A stretch of DNA of 64,000 bases from Salinicoccus albus DSM 19776 (GCF_000385175.1 NZ_ARQJ01000022.1:1-64000), one strand, 5' to 3'; shown: positions 1-8,544, numbered from the stretch's first letter. A program made the numbers and translations. The notes: generated by a model not told the origin, from the letters alone.

Positions 1-2
1 CT

Positions 3-243
3 GCAGAAGAGTCCACATCAGAAGACACCCAGGAACCTTCTACGGAGGAGCCCACTGAGGAAGACACCACAGAGGAGCCGCCATCCGGGGAAGAATCGAC
101 TGAAGAACCGACCCAGGAAGACACCCAGGAACCTTCTACGGAGGAGCCGCCATCCGGGGAAGAATCGACTGAAGAACCGACCCAGGAAGACACTGCAGAA
201 GAGTCCACATCAGAAGACACCCAGGAGCCTTCTACAGAGGAGG
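3..243 (+). repeat. In-frame direct repeats encoding the Glu/Thr/Ser/Pro stalk
   Basis: A ~50-bp block at 1-50 (ctgcagaagagtccacatca...) recurs almost unchanged at 192-241. A ~70-bp block starting ccgccatccgggg at about 79 recurs at about 149. Unit differences are multiples of three, so copy changes keep the reading frame. Such near-identical DNA repeats are typical of surface proteins that vary in length by recombination. Confidence 0.8.
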
Positions 244-758
244 TATCTGAAGAAGAGGCAACTATAGAACCGGAATCGACTGAGGGAAAGCCGGCAGAGG
301 AACCGGTCGAACCGACAGATCTGCCGGAGTTGGAACGTCCGGATGCTTCGGATAGTGACGAAGCAACAGAGAAATCTGCGTCTGAAGCGGAAACTTCTGA
401 GGAAGCCGCGACCGGGGATGGAAATCAGAATGGCGAACGTAAAGTCTATCGATATGATTACAGCAGCATGCTTGAAGATATCGAGTTGAAGCCCGGGGGG
501 TCTGAAGAAGCGTTTAATAAGCTCGATCAGACAGTGAACGAGATTATGACATCTAAAATTATTACAGAAGAAGAACTTGCGGAAATGGAGCAGGCCGAAG
601 TTGAAGAAAAGTCTGAATCTGGCTCTGCTGAGGCGGCAGGCGCGTCAGAATTGCCGAATACCGGGGAAAGCAGCGGTTACTCATACATCTATGCCACAGT
701 ACTTTTAGTGGCTGGGATAATCCTCTACCTCTTAACAAGAAAACCCCGCAATCAATAA
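3..758 (+). CDS. LPXTG cell-wall-anchored surface protein, C-terminal part (5' end outside window)
   Basis: The frame is open from the window edge, so this is the tail of a larger protein; the first internal Met (330) is not a credible start. The first ~100 codons are a low-complexity Glu/Thr/Ser/Pro stalk with recurring STEEP, EEPTQED and PSGEEST blocks. A charged non-repetitive segment follows. The C-terminus is a sortase signal: LPNTG, a hydrophobic helix (YIYATVLLVAGIILYLL) and a basic tail (RKPRNQ). Sortase A is expected to cut between T and G and link the protein to peptidoglycan. The repeats probably act as a stalk that lifts an N-terminal domain, not seen here, off the wall. A strong terminator follows. 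Confidence 0.9.
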   Translation, partial: AEESTSEDTQEPSTEEPTEEDTTEEPPSGEESTEEPTQEDTQEPSTEEPPSGEESTEEPTQEDTAEESTSEDTQEPSTEEVSEEEATIEPESTEGKPAEEPVEPTDLPELERPDASDSDEATEKSASEAETSEEAATGDGNQNGERKVYRYDYSSMLEDIELKPGGSEEAFNKLDQTVNEIMTSKIITEEELAEMEQAEVEEKSESGSAEAAGASELPNTGESSGYSYIYATVLLVAGIILYLLTRKPRNQ

Positions 759-767
759 TAATATAAT

Positions 768-830
768 CCAGCCCCGCAGCGACGGGGCTGGTTGAAGCAA
801 ACCTTGAGAATGACTTGAGGTTTGTTTTTT
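768..830 (+). terminator. Tandem terminator hairpins after the LPXTG gene
   Basis: First stem CCAGCCCCG (768-776) pairs with CGGGGCTGG (783-791). A second stem CAAACCT (798-804) / AGGTTTG (818-824) is followed directly by a T-run. It separates the LPXTG gene from the convergent peptidase gene and may act for both strands. Confidence 0.8.
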
Positions 831-838
831 TATTTTGT

Positions 839-2539
839 TTACAACGCTTGATCATCAATTGAATTGAGGTAATCTTCAGCTTCATCAACGATGCTTTCCA
901 GACACCCTGCCTCGAATGGTGATTTTAAATTTGCTGCTTCGACTAAGGCGGTGAATGGCAGCGAACCGCCAAGTTTACAAAGCTTGATATAATCTTCCCA
1001 AGCGTCTTCGAAATTTTCATTTGCACGCTTCCAAAATTGCATTGCACAGACCTGGGCCAGTGTATAGTCAATATAATAGAAGGGCGCGCCGAACAGATGA
1101 CCCTGCCGATGCCAAAATGCCCCGCTGGCAAGCGGTTCGATGCCGTCATAATCACGGTGAGGGAGATATTTTTTCTCAAGTGTCTGCCATTCCTGTCTTC
1201 TTTCTTCCGGTGTGAGTTCGGGTTTTTCATAGACAATGTGCTGGAATTCATCAATTGCGGTACCGTATGGCAGAAAGGTGATTTCACCTGCCATATGCGA
1301 AAATTTAAATTTATCCGTGTCTGCCTTGAAGAACATCTGCATCCATGGATATGTGAAATATTCCATGCTCATCGAATGGATTTCAGCGGATTCAAAAGTC
1401 GGGAATTGATACTCCGGTACTTCTATGTTTCGTGACATATAGGCCTGGAAGGCATGCCCTGCTTCGTGGGTCAATACAGTCACGTCATCAAGTGTACCGT
1501 TGAAGTTGGAAAATATGAACGGTGAACTGTAATCCGGAATGAATGTACAGTACCCGCCGCCTTCCTTGCCTTTTTTGGCTGCTGCATCAAAGAGTTCCCG
1601 TTCTCTCATGAAAGTATAGAATTCGTCCGTTTCAGGAGACAGTTCCCTGTACATCCGGCCGCCCAGTTCCAATATGTCTTCGGTATTGCCTTTGGGTGCC
1701 GCATTGCCGCTTGGGAATTCGAAGGATTCATCGTATGATTTCAAATTATCCAGTCCGATCCGTTTTCTTTGCCTTTCATATAAATCTGTCGCCAGGGGGA
1801 CAACGTGTTCAGCAACCTGATTTCTGAACGCTTCCACCATGTGCCTGTCATAGTCAATGCGGTCCATCCTGATGTAGGCAAGTTCTACAAAATCCTTATA
1901 GCCAAGGGTTTTGGCAATCTTATCCCGTGTTTTGACCAGATCATCATAAATCCGGTCAATCTTTTCCATATGTTGTCCCATAAACGACTGAACAGCGAGG
2001 GAGGCTTCTTTTCTCATCGTTCTGTCTTTGTGCTGTGCATAGGGGCCGAATTCGGAGAGATTCAGCTTTTTGCCATCAAAGTCTATTTCAGCAGACGCCA
2101 GAAGTTTGGAATACTCACTATCCAGTTTATTTTCCGCTCTCAATAAATCCATCACTTTTGGGTCAAAGGCTTTAATCTCATTCTCTGCCAGAGCAAACAA
2201 TTGGTGACCATAACGCGCTTTTAGTTCATCTCTGAATCTGCTCTCAGTCAGAGCTTTGTAGTATTTATTGGTGATTTCCTGAAACTGCGGACCAAATTCA
2301 TCGAAGAAACTGCGTTCTTCATCATAATACTTGTTGTTCGTATCAATTGAAGCACGGATATAGGCGAGGTTCTCCATCGTGGAAACATTATTGAAGTGTA
2401 CATTCAGCTGATCGATCACTTCTGCCTGCTGTTCAGCGGAAGATGCCTTGTTGAATGTTTCAAGCAACTGGTCGACAACTCTTGAAAGTTTCATTATGTT
2501 CGGCCGTTCATACCTGTAATCATTAAAAACTGCTGCCAT
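839..2539 (-). CDS. M3 family oligoendopeptidase (PepF/M3 type)
   Basis: Cytoplasmic zinc metallopeptidase of about 566 residues that should trim oligopeptides. The thermolysin-type HExxH appears as HEAGH in the context VLTHEAGHAFQAYMS, with the third ligand Glu expected in the downstream helix (FESAEIHSMSMEY). Length and the closing segment fit the M3 oligoendopeptidase family rather than thimet peptidases. The open frame extends 36 codons upstream, but the ATG at 2539 (MAAVFNDYRYE) is preceded by GGAAGGGGG at good spacing and is preferred. It is a monocistronic gene convergent with the LPXTG gene. Confidence 0.88.
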   Translation of the reverse strand: MAAVFNDYRYERPNIMKLSRVVDQLLETFNKASSAEQQAEVIDQLNVHFNNVSTMENLAYIRASIDTNNKYYDEERSFFDEFGPQFQEITNKYYKALTESRFRDELKARYGHQLFALAENEIKAFDPKVMDLLRAENKLDSEYSKLLASAEIDFDGKKLNLSEFGPYAQHKDRTMRKEASLAVQSFMGQHMEKIDRIYDDLVKTRDKIAKTLGYKDFVELAYIRMDRIDYDRHMVEAFRNQVAEHVVPLATDLYERQRKRIGLDNLKSYDESFEFPSGNAAPKGNTEDILELGGRMYRELSPETDEFYTFMRERELFDAAAKKGKEGGGYCTFIPDYSSPFIFSNFNGTLDDVTVLTHEAGHAFQAYMSRNIEVPEYQFPTFESAEIHSMSMEYFTYPWMQMFFKADTDKFKFSHMAGEITFLPYGTAIDEFQHIVYEKPELTPEERRQEWQTLEKKYLPHRDYDGIEPLASGAFWHRQGHLFGAPFYYIDYTLAQVCAMQFWKRANENFEDAWEDYIKLCKLGGSLPFTALVEAANLKSPFEAGCLESIVDEAEDYLNSIDDQAL

Positions 2540-2649
2540 TTGGTGCTGCCCCCTTCCGTAATAGATATTCAAATACATATTAACACACTGTGTAAACGGA
2601 TAACTAAAAATTATGCCAGGGGAAAGATGCAGGAACTGGCGATTCAAAA

Positions 2650-2679
2650 GGGAGACACGGGTTCATGCCTGTGTCTCCC
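2650..2679 (-). terminator. Hairpin at the end of the IclR gene
   Basis: GGGAGACACGG (2650-2660) pairs with CCTGTGTCTCCC (2668-2679), overlapping the stop codon of the IclR gene. On the minus strand only a short T-run (CTTTTG) follows, so termination may be partial. Confidence 0.5.
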
Positions 2680-3463
2680 TGAAAAATCTTTCATCATACC
2701 CCAGGCGTTCAGAAGCATCTTTGGCCGCTGCGGTCACTTTTGCTGCTATATCACGAATTTTATATTCCTTCATCCGCTGGATGGGTCCAACAACAGTAAC
2801 GGCGCTCACCACTCTGCCTGTGTAGTCCCGTATGGGTGCAGCGACTGATTTTGTACCTTCTGTCAGCTCTTCTGTACTGACTGCATATTTCTGTTTTCGA
2901 ACAGTTTTCAGTTCATTTCTAAGTACGTCGGGATCTGTAATGCTGTTGCTGGTATGTGAAATCAACCCTTTATCAATTACATCTTCTACTATGTGATCTT
3001 CACTGAAGGCAAGCAATACCTTACCGGAACTTGTGCAGTATGAAGGATTCCTTCTCCCAAGGTGGGTTAAAATCCGAACCGGATGATAACATTCTTCTTT
3101 ATGGATATAAATTGTATCCAGACCATCCATGACAGCTAAATGTGTCGTCTCACCTGTATCATTTACTAGTTTGTGCAGGATTGGAGCTGCTTCTTTATGG
3201 ATGTCCAAATCATTAGTAACAATTCCTGCAAGGGTAAGCACTGATACCCCTAACCGATACGACTGATTTTCCTTATCTTTTGTGATAAACCCTTCATGAG
3301 CAAGTGTTGACATTAAGCGACTCACTGTACTTTTGGCCAGTCCTAATGATTCAGCCAATTCACTTACTTTTTTCGTCGGTTCGAATGCAGAAAAACTTTT
3401 TAAAATTCGCAGGGCGTTCGTAACAGACGAAAGAACTTGCGGCTCGGGTGTTTTCTTTGTCAT
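2663..3463 (-). CDS. IclR family transcriptional regulator
   Basis: About 266 residues with the two-domain IclR layout: an N-terminal winged helix (VTNALRILKSF, then SELAESLGLAKSTVSRLMSTL) and a C-terminal effector domain with GRRNPSYCTSSGKVLLA and the closing segment DYTGRVVSAVTVVGP. Start chosen at ATG 3463, which has AAGGTGA five bases upstream; 13 extra codons upstream have no ribosome site. IclR proteins often bind aromatic acids or their breakdown products. It is divergent from the hydroxymuconic-semialdehyde dehydrogenase gene, so it probably controls the aromatic island and perhaps itself through the palindrome at 3494-3520. Confidence 0.9.
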   Translation of the reverse strand: MTKKTPEPQVLSSVTNALRILKSFSAFEPTKKVSELAESLGLAKSTVSRLMSTLAHEGFITKDKENQSYRLGVSVLTLAGIVTNDLDIHKEAAPILHKLVNDTGETTHLAVMDGLDTIYIHKEECYHPVRILTHLGRRNPSYCTSSGKVLLAFSEDHIVEDVIDKGLISHTSNSITDPDVLRNELKTVRKQKYAVSTEELTEGTKSVAAPIRDYTGRVVSAVTVVGPIQRMKEYKIRDIAAKVTAAAKDASERLGYDERFFRETQA

Positions 3464-3493
3464 ATTATCACCTTTTTTAAATTGTTTTGTATA

Positions 3494-3520
3494 GAAGAAC
3501 ATTGATATAAATTGTTCTTC
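3494..3520. promoter_or_regulatory. Candidate IclR operator: perfect 8-bp inverted repeat
   Basis: GAAGAACA (3494-3501) and TGTTCTTC (3513-3520) are exact reverse complements separated by 11 bp, lying just upstream of the IclR start codon in the divergent region. Position suggests autoregulation and/or control of the divergent operon. This is inference from geometry. Confidence 0.5.
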
Positions 3521-3545
3521 AAGTTAACTATTGATTATACAGCAT

Positions 3546-3559
3546 TGTTAACGCTTTCT
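3546..3559. promoter_or_regulatory. Possible cre (CcpA) site upstream of the aldehyde dehydrogenase
   Basis: TGTTAACGCTTTCT matches 12 of 14 positions of the consensus TGWAANCGNTNWCA, including the central CG. It is weaker than the site at 8502, but a second cre in the same island would be coherent. Confidence 0.35.
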
Positions 3560-3657
3560 AAATAGTGATTAAAAATAAATAAAAAAATTATGATTATTTG
3601 TTGCGTATGAAGGAATAACGGTGTTTTGAATCTGTTAAGCCAGCTTTATACTGGATA

Positions 3658-3707
3658 TATGCTGACTAAGCAGGAAAAGTTCAGCATACATGCCTCATAA
3701 TGTATGC
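3658..3707 (+). promoter_or_regulatory. Overlapping inverted repeats in the leader of the aldehyde dehydrogenase operon
   Basis: TATGCTGA (3658-3665) can pair with TCAGCATA (3681-3688). The second arm overlaps GCATACAT (3684-3691), which is complementary to ATGTATGC (3700-3707). The two stems cannot form at the same time. They sit just before the ribosome site AAGGAGG (3721-3727). They could be stacked operators or alternative RNA folds. Confidence 0.4.
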
Positions 3708-3737
3708 GTTCTCAATATATAAGGAGGTTTTTAATTT

Positions 3738-5195
3738 ATGAAAACTGAAACAAAAGAGAATGTAATGGATTGTTCCCATTTCATTAACGGAGCATATGTA
3801 CAGACCGCGGGTGAGAAAACATTTGAAAATGTGAACCCGACGACTGAACAGATACTGGGGAACGTTGCAGCAGGCGGAGAGAAAGAAGTTGACCAGGCAG
3901 TGGGTGCCGCCAGGAAGGCATTAAAGGGTGAATGGACGGACATGCCATTGAAACAACGTTCCAACATCATCCGTAAAATTGGAGATCTGATTCTGGAGAG
4001 AAAAGATGAATTGGCAGAACTTGAGTCTCTGGATACTGGCAAGCCGCTATGGCTATCCCAAAAGGTGGATATTGATCGCGCGGCGAATAATTTCTATTTC
4101 TTTGCTGATTATATGACATCCGTAGGCACGGAAGCTTATGAGCAGGATGATATAGCCATTCATTATGCTACCCGCCGTCCAGTAGGCGTGGTGGGTCTCA
4201 TTAATCCCTGGAACCTGCCATTGTTTCTTATGACATGGAAGCTCGCACCCGCTTTGGCAGCAGGCAATACGGCTGTGATGAAACCATCTGAAGTGACGCC
4301 GATGACAGCAACTGTGCTGGGGCAAATCTGTAAGGATGCCGGTGTCCCCGATGGGGTTGTCAATATGGTTCATGGATTCGGGGAAACGGGCGCAGCGCTT
4401 TCTTCCCACGAAGATGTGGACGCGATTGCCTTCACCGGGGAAACAATTACAGGCACTGAAATTATGAAAGCTGCGGCACCCACATTGAAAAAATTGTCTT
4501 TTGAACTTGGCGGCAAAAATCCGAATATCATTTTTGCAGATGCAGATCTGGACGACGCCATTGACACGACTGTCCGTTCCAGTTTCATTAATCAGGGAGA
4601 AGTTTGTCTATGCGGATCCAGGATTTATGTGGAACGTCCGGTATATGATGAATTCCTGGAGAAATTTTCAGCAAAAGCAGAAGAACTCGTTGTCGGTGAT
4701 CCGTTCGATGCAGATACAAAGGTTGGCGCATTGGTCAGTGAAGAACATTATAATAAGGTGCTTGGTTACCTGGATATTGCGAAAGAAGAAGGCGGCACAT
4801 TCCTGACAGGCGGGAAGGCTGCTGAAGGCTTTGACAAAGGATTTTATGTGGAACCGACAATCATTACCGGCTTAGGAAAAGATTCCAGATGTGTCCGTGA
4901 GGAAATCTTTGGTCCGGTTGTCACAGTCGTCCCTTTTGATACAGAAGATGAAGTGCTGGAGCAAGTCAATGATACGCATTACGGTCTGAGCGCAAGTGTA
5001 TGGACGAGTAATGTCAAACGCGCGACAGGTTTCAGCGGAAAAATTGAAGCTGGCATCGTGTGGGTCAATACATGGTTCCTGCGTGATCTGCGCACACCGT
5101 TCGGCGGTATGAAACATAGCGGGATCGGCCGCGAAGGCGGTGCCCATAGTTTTGATTTCTATTCTGAACTGACGAATATTACACTCAAGTTGTAG
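3738..5195 (+). CDS. 2-hydroxymuconic semialdehyde dehydrogenase (aldehyde dehydrogenase family)
   Basis: NAD-dependent oxidation of 2-hydroxymuconate semialdehyde to 2-hydroxymuconate (enol of 4-oxalocrotonate), the first step of the oxalocrotonate branch of meta-cleavage pathways. 485 residues. It has the ALDH NAD-binding segment with FTGET, the general base region FELGGKNPNI, and the nucleophile Cys at about residue 290 in NQGEVCLCGSR; that context resembles XylG/DmpC-type enzymes more than betaine aldehyde dehydrogenases. ATG 3738 has AAGGAGG ten bases upstream; an in-frame ATG at 3765 is a less likely start. First gene of a four-gene operon continuing with hydratase, decarboxylase and tautomerase. 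Confidence 0.85.
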   Translation: MKTETKENVMDCSHFINGAYVQTAGEKTFENVNPTTEQILGNVAAGGEKEVDQAVGAARKALKGEWTDMPLKQRSNIIRKIGDLILERKDELAELESLDTGKPLWLSQKVDIDRAANNFYFFADYMTSVGTEAYEQDDIAIHYATRRPVGVVGLINPWNLPLFLMTWKLAPALAAGNTAVMKPSEVTPMTATVLGQICKDAGVPDGVVNMVHGFGETGAALSSHEDVDAIAFTGETITGTEIMKAAAPTLKKLSFELGGKNPNIIFADADLDDAIDTTVRSSFINQGEVCLCGSRIYVERPVYDEFLEKFSAKAEELVVGDPFDADTKVGALVSEEHYNKVLGYLDIAKEEGGTFLTGGKAAEGFDKGFYVEPTIITGLGKDSRCVREEIFGPVVTVVPFDTEDEVLEQVNDTHYGLSASVWTSNVKRATGFSGKIEAGIVWVNTWFLRDLRTPFGGMKHSGIGREGGAHSFDFYSELTNITLKL

Positions 5196-5206
5196 GAGGA
5201 TTTTAG

Positions 5207-6013
5207 ATGAAAACCAAATACACGACACAAACGGCAGAACATGCCAGTCATCTGGCCGCCGCCTGGAGTAAAAATGAAGGGGTTCAGCCAATTACTGCGC
5301 TGGATCCTGACATTTCCGTTGATGAAGCCTATCAGATACAGCTGCATACAGTTGAACAAAAGGCGGAGAGCGGAGAGCGGGTTACAGGCAAGAAAATCGG
5401 TTTAACATCCAAAGTAATGCAGGAAGCTCTGGGCGTAGATGAGCCGGATTACGGACATCTATTGGACCAGATGAAAGTGGAAAATGGAGGAACGGTTTCC
5501 TCGGAACGTGTACTGCAGCCAAAAGTGGAAGGCGAGATCGCTTTTATTCTGAAAGATGATCTGGCGGGGCCGGATGTCACTTCATTAGATGTATTAAAAG
5601 CCACTGATGCAGTCGTTCCAGCACTTGAAATTATAGACAGCCGGATAAAGGACTGGAAAATCACATTAGCTGATACGGTCGCAGATAATGCATCCTCCGG
5701 ATTGTACCTGCTCGGCGGGACTCCGACAAAAATTGAAGACATAGACCTGAAGCAGATGGGCATGGCACTCTATAGGAATGGTGTATTACAAAATACCGGT
5801 GTTGGTGCAGCGGCTTTAGGGGACCCAGTAAAATGCGTGGCGTGGCTGGCCAATAAACTCTCAGGTTATGGGATTACATTAAAAGCCGGTGAAGTCATTC
5901 TATCAGGCGCCCTGTCTGCTGCCGTAGAGGCGAATGCCGGGGACCAATTTTACGCAAAGTTTGCCGGGCTTGAGACAGTAAGGGTTTCATTTGATAAAAA
6001 CGAGGAGCGATGA
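5207..6013 (+). CDS. 2-oxopent-4-enoate (2-hydroxypenta-2,4-dienoate) hydratase
   Basis: Adds water to 2-hydroxypenta-2,4-dienoate giving 4-hydroxy-2-oxovalerate. 268 residues of the FAH-like hydratase/decarboxylase family. Segments LQPKVEGEIAF, DSRIKDW, DTVADNASSGLYLLGG and LSGALSAAVEANAGD match the MhpD/XylJ hydratase pattern rather than the decarboxylase pattern of the next gene. It starts 11 bp after the aldehyde dehydrogenase with AGGAGG upstream, and its stop overlaps an ATG of the next gene (ATGA). The two paralogues normally form a channelled complex in meta-cleavage pathways. Confidence 0.83.
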   Translation: MKTKYTTQTAEHASHLAAAWSKNEGVQPITALDPDISVDEAYQIQLHTVEQKAESGERVTGKKIGLTSKVMQEALGVDEPDYGHLLDQMKVENGGTVSSERVLQPKVEGEIAFILKDDLAGPDVTSLDVLKATDAVVPALEIIDSRIKDWKITLADTVADNASSGLYLLGGTPTKIEDIDLKQMGMALYRNGVLQNTGVGAAALGDPVKCVAWLANKLSGYGITLKAGEVILSGALSAAVEANAGDQFYAKFAGLETVRVSFDKNEER

Positions 6014-6015
6014 AA

Positions 6016-6804
6016 ATGGATCAGAATAAAATCAAAGCGCTTGCAGATTATGTTCACGATGCAGAAAAACAAAAAAAGGAAATAGTAAAAATCACGGCCG
6101 ATTTATATCCGGAACTCTCCATTGATGAATCATATCTTGTCCAGGAAGAATTAATCCGCCAAAAATTGGAAGCAGGTCATAAAATTATTGGGCCAAAGAT
6201 GGGAATCACCAGCGAAGCCAAAATGAAACAAATGGATGTGGATGATCCAATATATGGTTATGTATTTGACAATATGATTGTCGAAGAAGGCGAATCAATT
6301 TCCATCTCTGATTATATCCATCCAAAAGTAGAACCTGAAATTGGCTTTGTTTTAGCACGGGATTTACAAGGCCCCGGTATTACCACACTTGATGTGTTAC
6401 GTGCTGCTGAGCATGTTTTCCCGGCCATTGAGATTATTGACAGCCGGTATGAGAATTTCAACTTTACGCTGCCGGATGTCATTGCGGATAATACTTCTGC
6501 AGCAGGGGCGGTGTTTGGAACCTGCTTAAGGAAGCCGGAGGAGCTGGAACTGGATGTTGTCGGTGTGACCCTCTCAATCAATGGAGAAGTTCAATCGTTA
6601 GGTGCAGGTGCTGCCGTCCTGGAGCATCCGGCCAAATCAATTGCAAGACTTGCCAATATGCTGAGTAAAAAAGGGGAAAAAGTAAAAGCTGGGCAGCCGA
6701 TTTTATCAGGCGGTATCACAACAGCAGTACGTCTGTCTCCGGGGGATTTTGTCAATGCAAAGTACGGAGGATTAGGTGATGTATCATTTTTCGTCAAAGA
6801 ATAG
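6016..6804 (+). CDS. 4-oxalocrotonate decarboxylase
   Basis: Decarboxylates 2-oxo-3-hexenedioate to 2-hydroxypenta-2,4-dienoate. About 262 residues, paralogous to the preceding hydratase. Diagnostic segments GPKMGITSEAKM, IHPKVEPEIGF, DSRYENFNF and LSGGITTAVRLSPGD follow XylI/DmpH enzymes. The ATG at 6010 overlaps the previous stop and lies only two bases from the GAGGAG; ATG 6016 has better spacing and is preferred. Metal-dependent, cytoplasmic, expected to associate with the hydratase. Confidence 0.83.
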   Translation: MDQNKIKALADYVHDAEKQKKEIVKITADLYPELSIDESYLVQEELIRQKLEAGHKIIGPKMGITSEAKMKQMDVDDPIYGYVFDNMIVEEGESISISDYIHPKVEPEIGFVLARDLQGPGITTLDVLRAAEHVFPAIEIIDSRYENFNFTLPDVIADNTSAAGAVFGTCLRKPEELELDVVGVTLSINGEVQSLGAGAAVLEHPAKSIARLANMLSKKGEKVKAGQPILSGGITTAVRLSPGDFVNAKYGGLGDVSFFVKE

Positions 6805-6840
6805 ATTGATTGCAGCGAACTTTGACAGGAGGTGACGAGC

Positions 6841-7032
6841 GTGCCAATTATAAATATGAAGATAATGGAAGGCAGATCTGATGAGAAAATAGAAGCATTA
6901 ATGAAAAATGTGACAGATGCAGTCAGTGATTCGCTGGATGCGCCAAAAGAAAATGTGCGCATAACCGTGGAGGAAGTGCCAAAAAACCGCTGGGCGATTG
7001 GTGGAACTGCTGCAGACAAATTAGGAAAGTGA
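6841..7032 (+). CDS. 4-oxalocrotonate tautomerase
   Basis: Ketonises 2-hydroxymuconate to 2-oxo-3-hexenedioate. The start is fixed by chemistry: tautomerases need Pro1 after Met removal, and GTG 6841 gives M-P-I-I-N with AGGAGGTGA immediately upstream; a longer frame from 6832 would bury the proline. 63 codons, matching the 62-residue mature family. The partly conserved tail (VEEVPKNRWAIGG) carries the Arg and Trp typical of the active site. Last gene of the dehydrogenase operon. Confidence 0.88.
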   Translation: MPIINMKIMEGRSDEKIEALMKNVTDAVSDSLDAPKENVRITVEEVPKNRWAIGGTAADKLGK

Positions 7033-7041
7033 TATACCTAT

Positions 7042-7072
7042 AAAAATGCAGGGGGTGTCCCTTGCATTTTTT
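7042..7072. terminator. Bidirectional terminator between the tautomerase and LysR genes
   Basis: AAAAATGCA (7042-7050) pairs with TGCATTTTT (7063-7071), with an inner GGG/CCC pairing. T-runs lie on both strands, suiting both convergent genes. Confidence 0.8.
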
Positions 7073-7082
7073 ATGGATACAA

Positions 7083-7979
7083 TCAATTTTTTTCTGTATA
7101 GGCTTCTGAATATTTGTGCTGGATGATCGTATAGATAAGCTTTTTGGCAAGGCTTTCGATTCGAGAGTTTTTGCGGTATTGGACGTAGACGCTGTTCTGG
7201 ATGTTATAAATGTTACTTATTTCCCGGATTTTTATGTCTGCATCATACCTGGAATCTGCACCCAGTTCAGGAATAATCCCGATTCCTATATCATTTGCCA
7301 CAGCTCTCAAAAGCATTTCATTATTTTCAACCTCAATACGCGTTAAATTATTTGCACCGATAAGTTCCTTATCAATTAACTGCCACAATGCAGAATTTCT
7401 CTTGAAACTTATAATCGTTTCTCTGTTCAAGTCCTCTATGCTTAGTGATTGTTTACTGCAAAGCGTATGATTTGCGGGCAGAGCAAGTACAAGATTATTA
7501 TCAAACAGATATTCTGAAACAACCTCACGGCTGTTTGACAGCACCTCTCTGGTGAAGGCGAGGTCCATCTCGCCGGAAAGCACTTTCTCATTTAAACTGA
7601 CCGAATCATATCCTTCTATCACCTTAATATCTATCTCACCAATTGATTTAATCGTTTTTAAAAGTTCTATGATAAAAGAATAATCATATCCCGGAGAAAA
7701 GCCGACTTTTATGCTTGGCGCTTTGACCATATTGGTTATTTCTTTTGAGTGTGTAATATAGATTAAAATTTTATTCGCATAATCTATCAGCATGTTACCT
7801 TCTTCTGTCAGAAATATTTCATGGCCGATTCTTTTAAATAGTTCACATTGCATAATGTCTTCCAAAGCTTTTATCCGTGAAGTAATGGTTGGCTGGGTCA
7901 CATTAAGGGCAGATGCCGCTTTTGAATAGCTTTTATACTCAGCTACAGTGAGAAAGGTCTGTAATTGGCTTTCATTCAT
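7083..7979 (-). CDS. LysR family transcriptional regulator
   Basis: 298 residues. The N-terminal helix-turn-helix (QLQTFLTVAEYKSYSKAASALNVTQPTITSRIKALE) is the canonical LysR motif, followed by a two-lobed substrate-binding domain. ATG 7979 has AGGAGG seven bases upstream. It sits between the lower-pathway operon (convergent) and the upper-pathway operon (divergent, start 8545). The usual LysR geometry therefore points to control of the dioxygenase operon, with a pathway intermediate as likely co-inducer. Confidence 0.9.
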   Translation of the reverse strand: MNESQLQTFLTVAEYKSYSKAASALNVTQPTITSRIKALEDIMQCELFKRIGHEIFLTEEGNMLIDYANKILIYITHSKEITNMVKAPSIKVGFSPGYDYSFIIELLKTIKSIGEIDIKVIEGYDSVSLNEKVLSGEMDLAFTREVLSNSREVVSEYLFDNNLVLALPANHTLCSKQSLSIEDLNRETIISFKRNSALWQLIDKELIGANNLTRIEVENNEMLLRAVANDIGIGIIPELGADSRYDADIKIREISNIYNIQNSVYVQYRKNSRIESLAKKLIYTIIQHKYSEAYTEKN

Positions 7980-8385
7980 TATATTTCCTCCTGAATGTAT
8001 AGTGCCCTATTTATGGTAAGCGATTTCATTATATCAATTTATGATTTTATCTGACAATCTTTCAATCAGATGAATAGCGTTGAAAAGATAATCAGCCATT
8101 TTTTGTTCCTTATAGGGGAATCGGATATTTTAATTATGAACTTTTTCGTATTATTTGCCAAAATCATTGAATAAAAACCGGGAAAACCCCTTTATATCAG
8201 TGCATAAAAATTATTTTTTCCATCCAGCGGATGAAAATACGCTTCAGGATCATGGTAATATGTTGAAGTATAAAACCAAATTGCGAAAGGATTTTACCTT
8301 ACTAAATTTGTCTTTTGCCAAAATTTCTTTATAAAATCTATAAATGATTCATTTAAAATAGTTAGAAAATAAAAAAATATCTGAT

Positions 8386-8414
8386 TTGTATGCCAGGATA
8401 ACCACTCTTATAAT
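8386..8414 (+). promoter_or_regulatory. Promoter of the dioxygenase operon
   Basis: TTGTAT (8386-8391), 17-bp spacer, TATAAT (8409-8414): a sigma-A type promoter ahead of the SDR gene. An imperfect palindrome ACTCT-N7-AGAGT (8404-8420) straddles the -10 box. The remaining upstream DNA from 7980 is AT-rich with no gene. Confidence 0.65.
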
Positions 8415-8424
8415 TAGAGTTATA

Positions 8425-8441
8425 AATAAATCAGATTTATT
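8425..8441. promoter_or_regulatory. Candidate operator: perfect 17-bp palindrome at the transcription start
   Basis: AATAAATCAGATTTATT has 8-bp arms around a single central A and begins about 11 bp after the -10 box, where a bound repressor would block initiation. A further inverted repeat, CCCATTTG (8452-8459) / CAAATGGG (8477-8484), lies downstream. Confidence 0.5.
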
Positions 8442-8501
8442 CGAAAGTTCTCCCATTTGTTTATCCATTATTATACCAAATGGGTTCTTTCACCACAAAA
8501 A

Positions 8502-8515
8502 TGTAAGTGCTTACA
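8502..8515. promoter_or_regulatory. Candidate cre (CcpA) site in the leader of the dioxygenase operon
   Basis: TGTAAGTGCTTACA is a perfect palindrome and matches the cre consensus TGWAANCGNTNWCA at all but one position (T for the central C). It lies downstream of the promoter and before the ribosome site, a placement known for CcpA roadblock repression in Bacillus and relatives. Confidence 0.5.
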
Positions 8516-8544
8516 AATAGTGATTGAAGAGGAGGGAATCTGAT

